Origin: CAZYMF01 sp964648215
GTDB taxonomy: Bacteria > Desulfobacterota > Binatia > HRBIN30 > JACQVA1
DNA: 34,118 nt
Reading direction: 5' to 3'
Assembly (NCBI GenBank): GCA_964648215.1
Contig: CAZYMF010000033.1
Coordinates: forward strand, 1-34,118
Shown piece after piece: positions 24,634 to 32,048 of this stretch. Each line of letters begins with the position of its first letter. Position 1 is the stretch's first letter. The translations under genes were made by a program, and so were the position numbers. Below the pieces are notes generated by a model that was not told the DNA's origin, made no database searches, and saw only the letters and a program-made list of their open reading frames with translations.

Positions 24634-24779
24634 CGGCTGGCGCCCGTCGCCCCCTCGAGGACGCCGTCGTCGGTGAACAGCTCCACCAGCTCGTCGAGGC
24701 GACCGCGACCGACACAGTTTGCGTAGCGCGCCAGGGTCTCGCGAATCTGCTCGCGCCCGATCAGCTCCCACGGTTCCAC
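24634..24779 (-). pseudogene. 5' stump of a SnoaL-like/NTF2-fold protein gene
   Basis: From GTG 24779, preceded by a GGGGGAAG ribosome-binding stretch, the minus strand encodes about 45 residues that look like the start of a SnoaL-like (NTF2-fold) domain: REQIRETLARYANCVGRGRL followed by DELVELFTDDGVLEG. The similarity ends at about 24645, and the frame then runs open through the antisense of the DUF4412 gene to 24267, where the sequence has no domain character. The gene was probably truncated at this junction. SnoaL-like proteins are small cyclases, isomerases or ligand-binding proteins of about 130 residues. Confidence 0.55.
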
Positions 24780-24891
24780 GATCTTCCCCCGGCCGGGTTG
24801 GAGGTTCCCTGCGGCACCTCCGCCCTCGATTGCAGCCGCCCCCGCGGCGAGGGCTTGACACGGGCGCCAAGTTCTCCGAGAAGAACGGCCC

Positions 24892-25737
24892 ATGAGCAAA
24901 GCGATATCCAGTGATCTGGTCGGCATGACGTTCGAGCCCGTTCCCTTCCAGTGGGACGCCAAGGACGTCATGCTCTATGCGGTCGGTGTCGGGGCCAAGC
25001 CCGAGGGCGAGCTCGAGTTCGTCTACGAGGGCAAGGGGCCGAAAGTTCTGCCCACGTACGCCGTCATTCCGGGGATGTTCTCCATGGGCGGCCTGGTGTC
25101 GAACGTCGACATCAACCTGGCCATGCTGCTGCACGGCGAGCAGTCGATCACGCTGCATCGCGAGATTCCATCGGGCGCCAAGGTCCGCGTCACCGGCCGC
25201 GTCAGCGAGGTGTGGGACAAGGGCAAGGCGGCGGTGATCGGCTCGGAAGGGATCGTCGAGGACGACGACGGCCCGCTGTTCACCACCAAGGCCACGCTGT
25301 TCATTCGCGGCGCCGGCGGCTTCGGCGGCGAGCGCGGGCCGTCGACCGCGGGCGTGAACGTGGCGCCGGAGCGGGCGCCGGACCACGTGGTGGAGGAGGC
25401 GACCCGCCCGGAGCAGGGCGCGATCTATCGGCTCTCCGGCGATCGCAACCCGATTCACATCGACCCCGACTTCGCCAAGATGGCCGGCTTCGACAAGCCC
25501 TTCATGCACGGTCTGTGCACCTACGGGATCGTCGGCCGCGCCATCCTGGGCACGCTCTGCGGCGGCGACCCCGCCCGGTTCAAGTCGTTCGAGGCCCGCT
25601 TCGCCGACCAGGTCTACTTCGGCGACACGATCGTCACCAAGATGTGGAAGACCGGCGACGGCGAGGCCATCGTGCAGGCCGAGACGCAGAAGGGCAACGT
25701 GGTCCTGTCGCAGGCGCGCGCGACCTACCGGCCCTGA
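24892..25737 (+). CDS. MaoC family (R)-specific enoyl-CoA hydratase (hydratase 2 type)
   Basis: This 281-residue protein consists of two hot-dog halves, as in eukaryote-like hydratase 2. The C-terminal half carries the hydratase 2 motif YRLSGDRNPIHIDPDFAKMA, with catalytic D184 and H189, followed by KPFMHGLCTYG. The N-terminal half lacks these residues and supplies the substrate tunnel in this family. It hydrates trans-2-enoyl-CoA to (R)-3-hydroxyacyl-CoA in the cytoplasm, for beta-oxidation or other acyl-CoA degradation. The ATG at 24892 has only a weak GAGAAG upstream. No other beta-oxidation gene is adjacent. The downstream region holds a 104-nt inverted pair of the 41-nt repeat. Confidence 0.92.
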   Translation: MSKAISSDLVGMTFEPVPFQWDAKDVMLYAVGVGAKPEGELEFVYEGKGPKVLPTYAVIPGMFSMGGLVSNVDINLAMLLHGEQSITLHREIPSGAKVRVTGRVSEVWDKGKAAVIGSEGIVEDDDGPLFTTKATLFIRGAGGFGGERGPSTAGVNVAPERAPDHVVEEATRPEQGAIYRLSGDRNPIHIDPDFAKMAGFDKPFMHGLCTYGIVGRAILGTLCGGDPARFKSFEARFADQVYFGDTIVTKMWKTGDGEAIVQAETQKGNVVLSQARATYRP

Positions 25738-25772
25738 GGCTGCTGCCTGCTGCCGCGGAGCATGCAGAAGAC

Positions 25773-25876
25773 AATGGCGAACCGGGAGCCGAGAACCGGG
25801 AATGGAGAACCGGGGAACGACAGGCACGCTGTTGACCGGCTCTCCATGCCGAATTCCCTGTTGCCGGTTCTCCATT
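25773..25876. repeat. Inverted pair of the 41-nt dispersed repeat (copies 2 and 3)
   Basis: Copy 2 (25773-25813, plus) and copy 3 (25836-25876, inverted) flank a 22-nt spacer and can fold into a long hairpin. By eye 31 of 41 positions pair, with near-perfect pairing in the first 13 and last 15 positions. A T-run follows the right arm. Copy 2 shares a 21-nt identical core with the element at 3981-4021. It sits in the 220-nt gap between the MaoC gene and the lipoprotein gene. It could act as a terminator for the MaoC gene or be a REP-like pair. Confidence 0.8.
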
Positions 25877-25957
25877 TTTTTTCCAACCCCGAGTGTCCAC
25901 CTGAAGCGCTGCTGCAATTGAGCGCTTCCAACTTTGGCGGTGAAACAGGAGGCGTGA

Positions 25958-28423
25958 ATGCGGGCCCGGCAGCGGTGGTGGATTGGCTTGTGCGGGTTGT
26001 CCTTGCTGGCGCTGGCGGCGTGCGGCGGCACGATCCCCGGCGGCGGAGGAACCCCGTCGCCTTCGCCGACCGCCGTCGCGACGGCGAGCCCCACGCAGGC
26101 GCCGACGCCCACCGCCGTGGTGACCCTGGGCTTCGAGCAGCCGGCGGTGCAGCAGCTCTCGCTGGCGGGGCCGATGCTGGTCAAGCTGCGGCTGCCCGCC
26201 GATGCCGTTGCCGGTAGCCTGGCGCTGACGCTCGACGATGCGGCGGTCGCTGTCGGCGCCGGGACCGCCGCGGTCTCGGGCGGAGAAGCGACAGTGACGC
26301 TGGCCAACGTGGCCGCCGGCAACCACCGGCTCGCCGCCGAGGTGATGACCGGGCAGGGTATGCAGCAGAGCGACGTGTCGTTCGAAACCGTGGCGCTGAA
26401 CGATCCCGACGAGTGCGATGTCCTCGACAACGCCGAGTGTCTGCTGCCCTATCCGTCGTCGCGCTTTCTGGTCCCGGCGAACACGCCGACGGGATGGCGG
26501 CTGAGCTTCCCGGCCGCCGGCATGCCCAAGCAGGCCGGCGTGCGCCTGTCCCCCGATGCGTACGACGTGCTCGACGGGTTCAGCCCCGGGGTGCAGATCC
26601 TGATGAGCTTTCCCGGTGGTGTGGACCCGGTGGCCTCCCATGCCTCGCGGCTGCTGCCGGAGACGCGCACGTACACCTTGCGGTCGCTCGACGCCGACAG
26701 CCCGACGGTGCTGGTCGACGCCGACACCGGCGAGCGTATCCTGCACTTCATCGAGCCCGACGCGCGCGCGGCCGGCAACCCGGCGCGGCAGGTGCTGTTC
26801 CTGCGCCCGGCGCGCAGTCTGACTCCGGGCCACCGCTACATCGTGGCCGTGCGCCACCTGGTGCACCCCGACGGCACGGCGGTGGAGCCGGAACCGGCGT
26901 TTGCCGCTCTGCGCGATCGTCGGCCGACCGACATCGCCGCCCTCCTGGCACGGCGCGACCACTTCGAGGACATCTTCACCCGTCTGGCGCAGGACGGCGT
27001 GGCCCGGGACGATCTGCAGCTCGCCTTCGACTTCGTGGTGCAGAGCGACCAGGGTCTCACCGGCCAGATGCTGTCGATGCGCGATCAGGCGTTCGGATGG
27101 GTGGCGCAGAACGCCGGCGGCGAGAACCCGACCTTCCACGTCGACGACGTGCAGGAGAACGACTGCTCCCAGCCCGGCACGGTCGTGTGGCGCGTGGTCG
27201 ACGGCAGCTACGACGTGCCGCTCTATCTCACTTCGGACCCGGTGACCGATCCGGTGACGCCGGGGGTTCTCGAAGTCGACGCCGACGGCAACCCGGTGCA
27301 GAACGGGATCACGCAGCCGCCGTTCACGATCGCGATTCCGTGCAGCGCGCTGGGCGACGGCGGCAGCCCCAAGCCGTTCCTCGTCGCCGGGCACGGTCTG
27401 TTCGGCGACGGCCGCGGGTTCATCCACGACATCACCAGCAGTCCCGAGATCACCCATTTCGACTACATCGCCGGCGCCACCGACTGGCGCGGGCTCTCCG
27501 CCCCCGACATCGCGGGAGACACGACCAGCTTCATCGTCAGCCAGATCGTCTTCAAGCTCGACAATTTTGCCGCGCTGCCGGATCGCTTGCGCCAGGGGCA
27601 GCTCAACACCCTGGTGCTGGCGCGGATGCTCGCCGCCGGCGTCTTCAATCGCGACCCGGCCTTCCAGAGCCCCTCCGGCGTCGGCCTGCTGCTCGGCGGG
27701 GACCAGCCGGGCTATTACTTCGGCGCCAGCCTGGGCGGGATCATGGGGCTGATGTTCTCGGCGCTGTCGCCCGACATCGTCAACGCCAACGTCGACGTCC
27801 CGGCCACCAACTTCTCGTTCCTGCTGCAACGGGCCACGCCCTTCATTCCGTTCGAGCAGGCTCTGCTGCTCTCCGGCATCACCGACCCGATGCAGCAAGC
27901 CTTGCTGATCGGGGTGATCAACGAGCTGTGGGTGCGCGGCGAGTCGGCCGGCTACGCCACGCACATCACCAGCGATCCGCTGCCGGGAACCAACGCCAAG
28001 CACGTCCTGATGACGATGGCCTGGCTCGACCAGCAGGTGTCGAACCAGGCGACGGAGATCGCCGCGCGCACGCTGGGGTTGCCGAATCTGGTGCCCGGCT
28101 CGCTGCGCAGCAACATGCCCCAGATTCCGGACCTGCCCGGGCCGCTGCCGTCGGCGCTGGTGATCTACGACACCGGATCGTTCGATCTCAACAATCCCGC
28201 GGAGGCGCCGTTCATCCCGCCGCTGACGAATCAGCAGGCCCAGCCGAACGACTGCGATCCCCATCCCCGGCGCGCGTTCATTCCCGACTCGTTGGAGCAG
28301 CTCCTGGCGTTTCTCCAACCGGGAGGCGAGATCACCAACTTCTGCAACGGCCCCTGCGATGCCGGCGACCCGTCCGAGATTCCGAACGGGGCGGCGACGC
28401 CGTGCGATCCGCTGGCGCCGTGA
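25958..28423 (+). CDS. Large lipoprotein with alpha/beta-hydrolase (lipase/esterase-like) features
   Basis: The 821-residue protein starts with a lipoprotein signal ending LALAAC (C22), followed by a Gly-rich stretch and a Pro/Ser/Thr linker to about residue 55. The remaining sequence resembles secreted alpha/beta hydrolases. The HG oxyanion-type segment AGHGLFGDG is at about 476-484, and a nucleophile elbow GASLGG (S591) follows a YYF strand. The acid and His residues of a triad are not obvious, though H479 and several later Asp/His residues are candidates. Cys pairs near 150 and at the C-terminus may form disulfides. It is probably anchored to the outer membrane and hydrolyses an ester, possibly a lipid. 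AGGAGG at 25947-25952, five nt before the ATG, decides the start. It converges on the outer-membrane protein gene 27 nt away. Confidence 0.7.
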   Translation: MRARQRWWIGLCGLSLLALAACGGTIPGGGGTPSPSPTAVATASPTQAPTPTAVVTLGFEQPAVQQLSLAGPMLVKLRLPADAVAGSLALTLDDAAVAVGAGTAAVSGGEATVTLANVAAGNHRLAAEVMTGQGMQQSDVSFETVALNDPDECDVLDNAECLLPYPSSRFLVPANTPTGWRLSFPAAGMPKQAGVRLSPDAYDVLDGFSPGVQILMSFPGGVDPVASHASRLLPETRTYTLRSLDADSPTVLVDADTGERILHFIEPDARAAGNPARQVLFLRPARSLTPGHRYIVAVRHLVHPDGTAVEPEPAFAALRDRRPTDIAALLARRDHFEDIFTRLAQDGVARDDLQLAFDFVVQSDQGLTGQMLSMRDQAFGWVAQNAGGENPTFHVDDVQENDCSQPGTVVWRVVDGSYDVPLYLTSDPVTDPVTPGVLEVDADGNPVQNGITQPPFTIAIPCSALGDGGSPKPFLVAGHGLFGDGRGFIHDITSSPEITHFDYIAGATDWRGLSAPDIAGDTTSFIVSQIVFKLDNFAALPDRLRQGQLNTLVLARMLAAGVFNRDPAFQSPSGVGLLLGGDQPGYYFGASLGGIMGLMFSALSPDIVNANVDVPATNFSFLLQRATPFIPFEQALLLSGITDPMQQALLIGVINELWVRGESAGYATHITSDPLPGTNAKHVLMTMAWLDQQVSNQATEIAARTLGLPNLVPGSLRSNMPQIPDLPGPLPSALVIYDTGSFDLNNPAEAPFIPPLTNQQAQPNDCDPHPRRAFIPDSLEQLLAFLQPGGEITNFCNGPCDAGDPSEIPNGAATPCDPLAP

Positions 28424-28450
28424 GCGGCGCGGCGCGAGGGCGGTGCCGGG

Positions 28451-30007
28451 TCAGAAGGAGTAGCGCAGGCGGACGAAGCCTTCGTCGTTGCGCTTGTACT
28501 GGCCGAGCACCGAGCTGCTGCGGCCGGCGATGAAGAGGTAGCCGACGCGCGCGTCGACGGCGTCGGTCAGCCGATAGGTCAGGCGCGGCAGCAAGACGGT
28601 GTAGTCGCTCTCGATGCCGTACATGGCGATCAGCTGCAGCCGCAGGTCGTCGCGCAGGAAGTTCTTGCGCAGGTTGGCGAGCAGCCGGGTGTCGATGTTC
28701 TTGACGAGCAGATCGACGTCGTTGTGCAGCACGTCGGTCTGGTTCATCTGCAGCAGCAACAGGTAGCCCGCGACGCTGTAGTCCGCCCCCACGCCCCAGT
28801 CGACGGCGTCGTGGGTGACGAACGCGCTGCCGAGATCGATCGGCACCTGCTTGGCCCCGGCCAGGAATGCGGCCAGGCCGTCGCGAATCTGCGGCGCGAG
28901 GGTGGCGGGATCGGTGACCAGGGAGCGCAGGTCGCGCACGAAGGGGCGGCCGCTGACGTAGGCGCCCTCGGCGCGCAGGGTGAAGTCGCCCACGGGGTAG
29001 GCGACGTCGCCGCCCCAGGAGTCGATGTCGCGGAAGACCGGCTTCAAGATGGTGTCGGCGGTGATGCCGTGCGGAAGCTGGTGCGGATCGGGCGGCGCAT
29101 AGGCGATGGCGTCGACGCTGAAGGCCGGCTGCGCGTCGAAGCCGTGGTAATAGTAGAGAGCGACGTCGGCCTCGCCGAGGAGGCCGGAGAGCCGCAACGC
29201 CCATTCGCTGTTCTCCAGGCGAAGAGCCGGCGTGGACACGTTCTGCGTGCGCAGCGAGAGCGGTACGACGAAGCCCGGGTTGGGGGTTCCGTCCGGCAAC
29301 GTGACGGTACCCGGGGGAACGACGAACTCGTCCGCCGGCGTCGCCGCGGGGGGGAACCAGCGCTCGCCCGCCGCCGGGAACCGGTAGGGCACGTAGAAGG
29401 GCACCCACACCACCGTCATCCGGCTCTCCGGTGGCAGCCAGGAACGCTCCGGCGGATAGTACGACGCCTGCACGGCGGGGATGCCGATCTTGCGCTCCTC
29501 CTCTTCCTGCAGGAACGGATCGACGTAGCGCTCGGGATTGAGGAGATCGTTGGGCTGGAAGCGATCGAGCTTGCCCCAGGCGAACTTCTGCTTGCCGACC
29601 TGCAGATCGAGATAGCGAAAGCGTGCATCGAGGTGGGCCTCCTCGACCTCGACGGACGGGGAGACGTCCTGAAACACGTCCTTCAGATTGAACGTGCCCG
29701 ACTTCGTCGCCTTGAACGTCGGCCCGCCGTTGAGGCCGAGGACGGTGGCGTCGAAGGCGAGCCAGTGGGTCAGCTCGGCGGTGGTCCGCAGGCGCAGGAG
29801 CTGCTGCGTGCGATCGTGGGTGGTGGAGGAGTTCTCCTCGAAGACCTCGCGCACCTCCGCCTCCCCGTCGAGATCGATGCGGTGGCCGCCGATGGTGGTG
29901 GACAGGGCGCGCGCGGGCGGCGGGGTCAGGGACCAGGCGGACGCGATCACGAGCGACGCCAGGATCGCGACGGGTGCCCGCCAGCCAGCTCGATTCCCTC
30001 CCATCAT
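28451..30007 (-). CDS. Outer-membrane beta-barrel protein (DUF1302-like)
   Basis: The 518-residue protein has a signal peptide (MMGG start, hydrophobic PVAILASLVIASAW, cleavage near ARA-LS). A long series of alternating-polarity strands follows, and the chain ends RLRYSF, with the C-terminal Phe expected of Bam-inserted barrels. The segment EEAHLDARFRYLDLQVGKQ with KFAWGKLDRFQPNDLLNPER resembles DUF1302-type porin-like proteins, which often accompany RND-type lipid or hydrophobic-compound exporters; none is seen here. AGGAGGGG about seven nt before the ATG at 30007 supports the start. It is divergent from the 80-aa gene at 30191. Confidence 0.75.
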   Translation of the reverse strand: MMGGNRAGWRAPVAILASLVIASAWSLTPPPARALSTTIGGHRIDLDGEAEVREVFEENSSTTHDRTQQLLRLRTTAELTHWLAFDATVLGLNGGPTFKATKSGTFNLKDVFQDVSPSVEVEEAHLDARFRYLDLQVGKQKFAWGKLDRFQPNDLLNPERYVDPFLQEEEERKIGIPAVQASYYPPERSWLPPESRMTVVWVPFYVPYRFPAAGERWFPPAATPADEFVVPPGTVTLPDGTPNPGFVVPLSLRTQNVSTPALRLENSEWALRLSGLLGEADVALYYYHGFDAQPAFSVDAIAYAPPDPHQLPHGITADTILKPVFRDIDSWGGDVAYPVGDFTLRAEGAYVSGRPFVRDLRSLVTDPATLAPQIRDGLAAFLAGAKQVPIDLGSAFVTHDAVDWGVGADYSVAGYLLLLQMNQTDVLHNDVDLLVKNIDTRLLANLRKNFLRDDLRLQLIAMYGIESDYTVLLPRLTYRLTDAVDARVGYLFIAGRSSSVLGQYKRNDEGFVRLRYSF

Positions 30008-30190
30008 CGCTCCCCTCCTGCGCCGCGTGCAGAGACCGCCTCGACACTCGGTCCTAAGACTTCTAGCGTGCCCGGGCCCTTGGCCGCAAATTCCCGGTGG
30101 CTGGGCTCCCGGGGGGCCTGGGCGGCAGTGGACAAGCGGCCGGCGACGGAGCAAGAAGGGGGCAACAGCCCTTTCGAGGAGGAGCAGGCC

Positions 30191-30433
30191 GTGAACGCGG
30201 ACGCGATCCACAACGCCCTGGACAACGACATTCGCCTGGTGCACGAGCGCTTCCTGGTGGCCATGGAGCAGCGCCTGCCGGCCATGCAGCTGGACACCAA
30301 GGAGCGCTACTTCGTTGCGCTCTCCTCGCTGGTCGGCAAGCTGGAGGCCGCGGAGAAGTCCTTGCGCGACGTCTTGCAGGAGATGATGGCCGAGGTTGCG
30401 AGCTACATCTTCCAGGAGATGGGCGGCCGCTGA
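30191..30433 (+). CDS. Small helical protein of unknown function
   Basis: GTG 30191 is preceded by a GAGGAGGAG ribosome-binding stretch and starts an 80-residue acidic, all-helical protein. The heptad-like pattern (IRLVHERFLVAMEQRL, then YFVALSSLVGKLEAAEKSL and LRDVLQEMMAEVASYIF) suggests a coiled coil or a helical hairpin. I do not recognise a family. It lies 62 nt upstream of the DGQHR gene on the same strand, so the two may form a unit. The amphipathic pattern and strong ribosome-binding site support a real gene despite the small size. Confidence 0.6.
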   Translation: MNADAIHNALDNDIRLVHERFLVAMEQRLPAMQLDTKERYFVALSSLVGKLEAAEKSLRDVLQEMMAEVASYIFQEMGGR

Positions 30434-30495
30434 GCCGTTTGACGGCCGGCGGCTACCTTCACTACAGTCCCGCGAACGTCAGCAGGGGAGGGGGC

Positions 30496-31632
30496 ATGAT
30501 CACCGTACCGGCGATGCGACTGCACCAGTTTGGTGTCGAGTTCTACCAGGCCATCTTGGGCGTGAGCGATGTGCAGAAGCTCGTGCGGTTCGAGGTGCTC
30601 AGCTACAGCGGCGGCCAGCGCACGGCGGGCAAGCGACCGCTCAAGGCCGGTCGCGCCGGCAAGATCAACTGGAACGTGCTGGAGCAGAAGATCGCCCACA
30701 GCGAGGAGGCCTACCAGCGTCCGCTGATCCAGAAGAAGATCGCCGAGCTGATGGACTACTACGTCCAGTGCTCCGAGGCGGGGAATCTGCCGGCGGTGCC
30801 GGGCGCGGTGTTGCTGACCGCCGACCGCCGGCTCGACTTCGTGCCCATCAGCTCGCACCGCATTCTCGGTGTCCTGCAGCTGCCGCCCGAGGCCGGAGCG
30901 CTACGCGCGCTCGACGGCCAGCATCGGCTGCTGGCGATTCACCAGCTCGCCGAGCAGCGGCCGCTGGAGAACGTGCAGGTGCCGGCGGTGATCTTCGATC
31001 GGCTGACGCCGGACCAGGTGGTGGAGCTGTTCGTCACCATCAACGCCAAGCACACCAAGCTCAACCCCTCGCACCTGATCAGCCTCGCCGGTCGCCGCCT
31101 GTACCCGGACAAGGCGCTGGCCGCCAGCCACGACATCATTCGCGCCCTGGCCGAGAACAAGGACTCGCCGTTGCACGGCGAGATCAAGCTGTTCGGCGTC
31201 GGCCGCGGCCGCGTCGCCCAGGCGCCGCTGGCCGAGGAGCTGCGCGGCGTGTTCACCGCCCTCGACGCGCTCGGCGGGCGGCAGGCGGACGTGTTCCGCG
31301 AGAACTCCACCCGTTTCTTTCTCAACTACTTCAAGCAGATCGCGCGCGTGTTCGACAAGGCGTGGAACGGCAAACGATACAGCATCAAGACCGCGACGGC
31401 GCTGCGCGCCTTCCTGCGCCTGGTCCCCGACGTGCTCTCCGCCATCCGCCAGGCGGGTGACGATCCCTACGAGGCCGCCGCCATCCACCGCGCCCTCGCC
31501 GGGTGGGCCAGCTACATCGGCGACGCCCGTTTCGAGACCGAAGGCGAGTGGCGCCTCAAGCTGGCCGGCGGCACGCGCGGCAGCGTCGACGTCCTCACCC
31601 GCGAGCTGCGCTCGGCGCTGAGCATGGGCTAG
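30496..31632 (+). CDS. DGQHR-domain protein (DndB-like, ParB/sulfiredoxin-type fold)
   Basis: The 378-residue protein contains the family-defining motif LRALDGQHRLLAI (DGQHR at residues 140-144). It also has the second conserved block FVTINAKHTKLNPSHLISLAG (N183), typical of DGQHR/DndB-type proteins. The C-terminal half is helical. In phosphorothioation (Dnd) and 7-deazaguanine (Dpd) DNA-modification systems, DGQHR proteins act as regulators or as part of the modification machinery; others are of unknown role. No other Dnd, Dpd or restriction gene is in this window, so it is either an orphan or works with the small protein just upstream. The ATG at 30496 is preceded by GGGGAGGGGG, a strong ribosome-binding site. 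Confidence 0.85.
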   Translation: MITVPAMRLHQFGVEFYQAILGVSDVQKLVRFEVLSYSGGQRTAGKRPLKAGRAGKINWNVLEQKIAHSEEAYQRPLIQKKIAELMDYYVQCSEAGNLPAVPGAVLLTADRRLDFVPISSHRILGVLQLPPEAGALRALDGQHRLLAIHQLAEQRPLENVQVPAVIFDRLTPDQVVELFVTINAKHTKLNPSHLISLAGRRLYPDKALAASHDIIRALAENKDSPLHGEIKLFGVGRGRVAQAPLAEELRGVFTALDALGGRQADVFRENSTRFFLNYFKQIARVFDKAWNGKRYSIKTATALRAFLRLVPDVLSAIRQAGDDPYEAAAIHRALAGWASYIGDARFETEGEWRLKLAGGTRGSVDVLTRELRSALSMG

Positions 31633-31840
31633 CCTCGGCGCCGCCGCCGATCCGTCTCGGGCCGATCACGATCCGGCCTTCCTGGGCGTACTCGGGACCC
31701 ACTTGCGGGCCCCTGACGTACTCATGGTGCCCACACGGGCGGGAGCGGAGGATCACCCGATCGGGTAAGCCGAGCTCGCTGCAGTTCGCCTCCTTGCGCG
31801 CTGCGTGCTGTCCGCCGTCGTCCTCGACGGCGAATTGCAT
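31595..31840 (-). CDS. Possible small protein, unsupported by known family
   Basis: An 81-residue frame from ATG 31840 has a mixed composition (FAVEDDGGQHAARK, then LPDRVILRSRPCGHHEYV and GRIVIGP) that is less Arg/Ala-biased than typical shadow frames. It has no ribosome-binding sequence and overlaps the end of the DGQHR gene by 38 nt on the opposite strand. I cannot assign it; it may be a decayed or spurious frame. Confidence 0.2.
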   Translation of the reverse strand: MQFAVEDDGGQHAARKEANCSELGLPDRVILRSRPCGHHEYVRGPQVGPEYAQEGRIVIGPRRIGGGAEASPCSAPSAARG

Positions 31841-32048
31841 CCACACGATTTGGCGAAATAGAAACCGTTGCCGAGTTGGCTAACGATAAGATCAGTGCCA
31901 TGGTGTGGCGTTCCTCAGCGTGTCCCGTTGACTGCGCGATGAGCCTGGCCGGTTGGGCGAAGAACGGTTTCGGTGCTGTCCAGTTGGACGAGGGTGGCAA
32001 CGGAGTCGCGGAGGGGCGGGCGGGCCGCGTGGCCCATCGAAGCAGGGT
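31633..32048. other. Intergenic region upstream of the secreted stalk protein
   Basis: Apart from the doubtful frame at 31595-31840, this 416-nt stretch shows no gene. Parts of it (for example 31845-31900) are lower in GC than the flanking genes, which fits a promoter region for the gene at 32049, but I could not find convincing -35/-10 boxes. Confidence 0.4.

Noticed and set aside
24855..24860. TTGACA upstream of the MaoC gene as a sigma-70 -35 box
   Set aside because: It lies about 30 nt before the ATG with no credible -10 at the right distance, so a promoter call is not justified.
23077..26430. An open frame of 1117 residues on the minus strand
   Set aside because: It spans a HAD gene in another frame, the DUF4412 and MaoC genes antisense, and the repeat region. 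Composition changes along it and no domain is visible; only the SnoaL-like stump in a neighbouring frame looks real.
25634..28318. An 894-residue minus-strand frame opposite the lipoprotein gene
   Set aside because: Antisense shadow; it has no signal, domain or ribosome-binding site, while the plus-strand gene has a strong AGGAGG and a lipobox.
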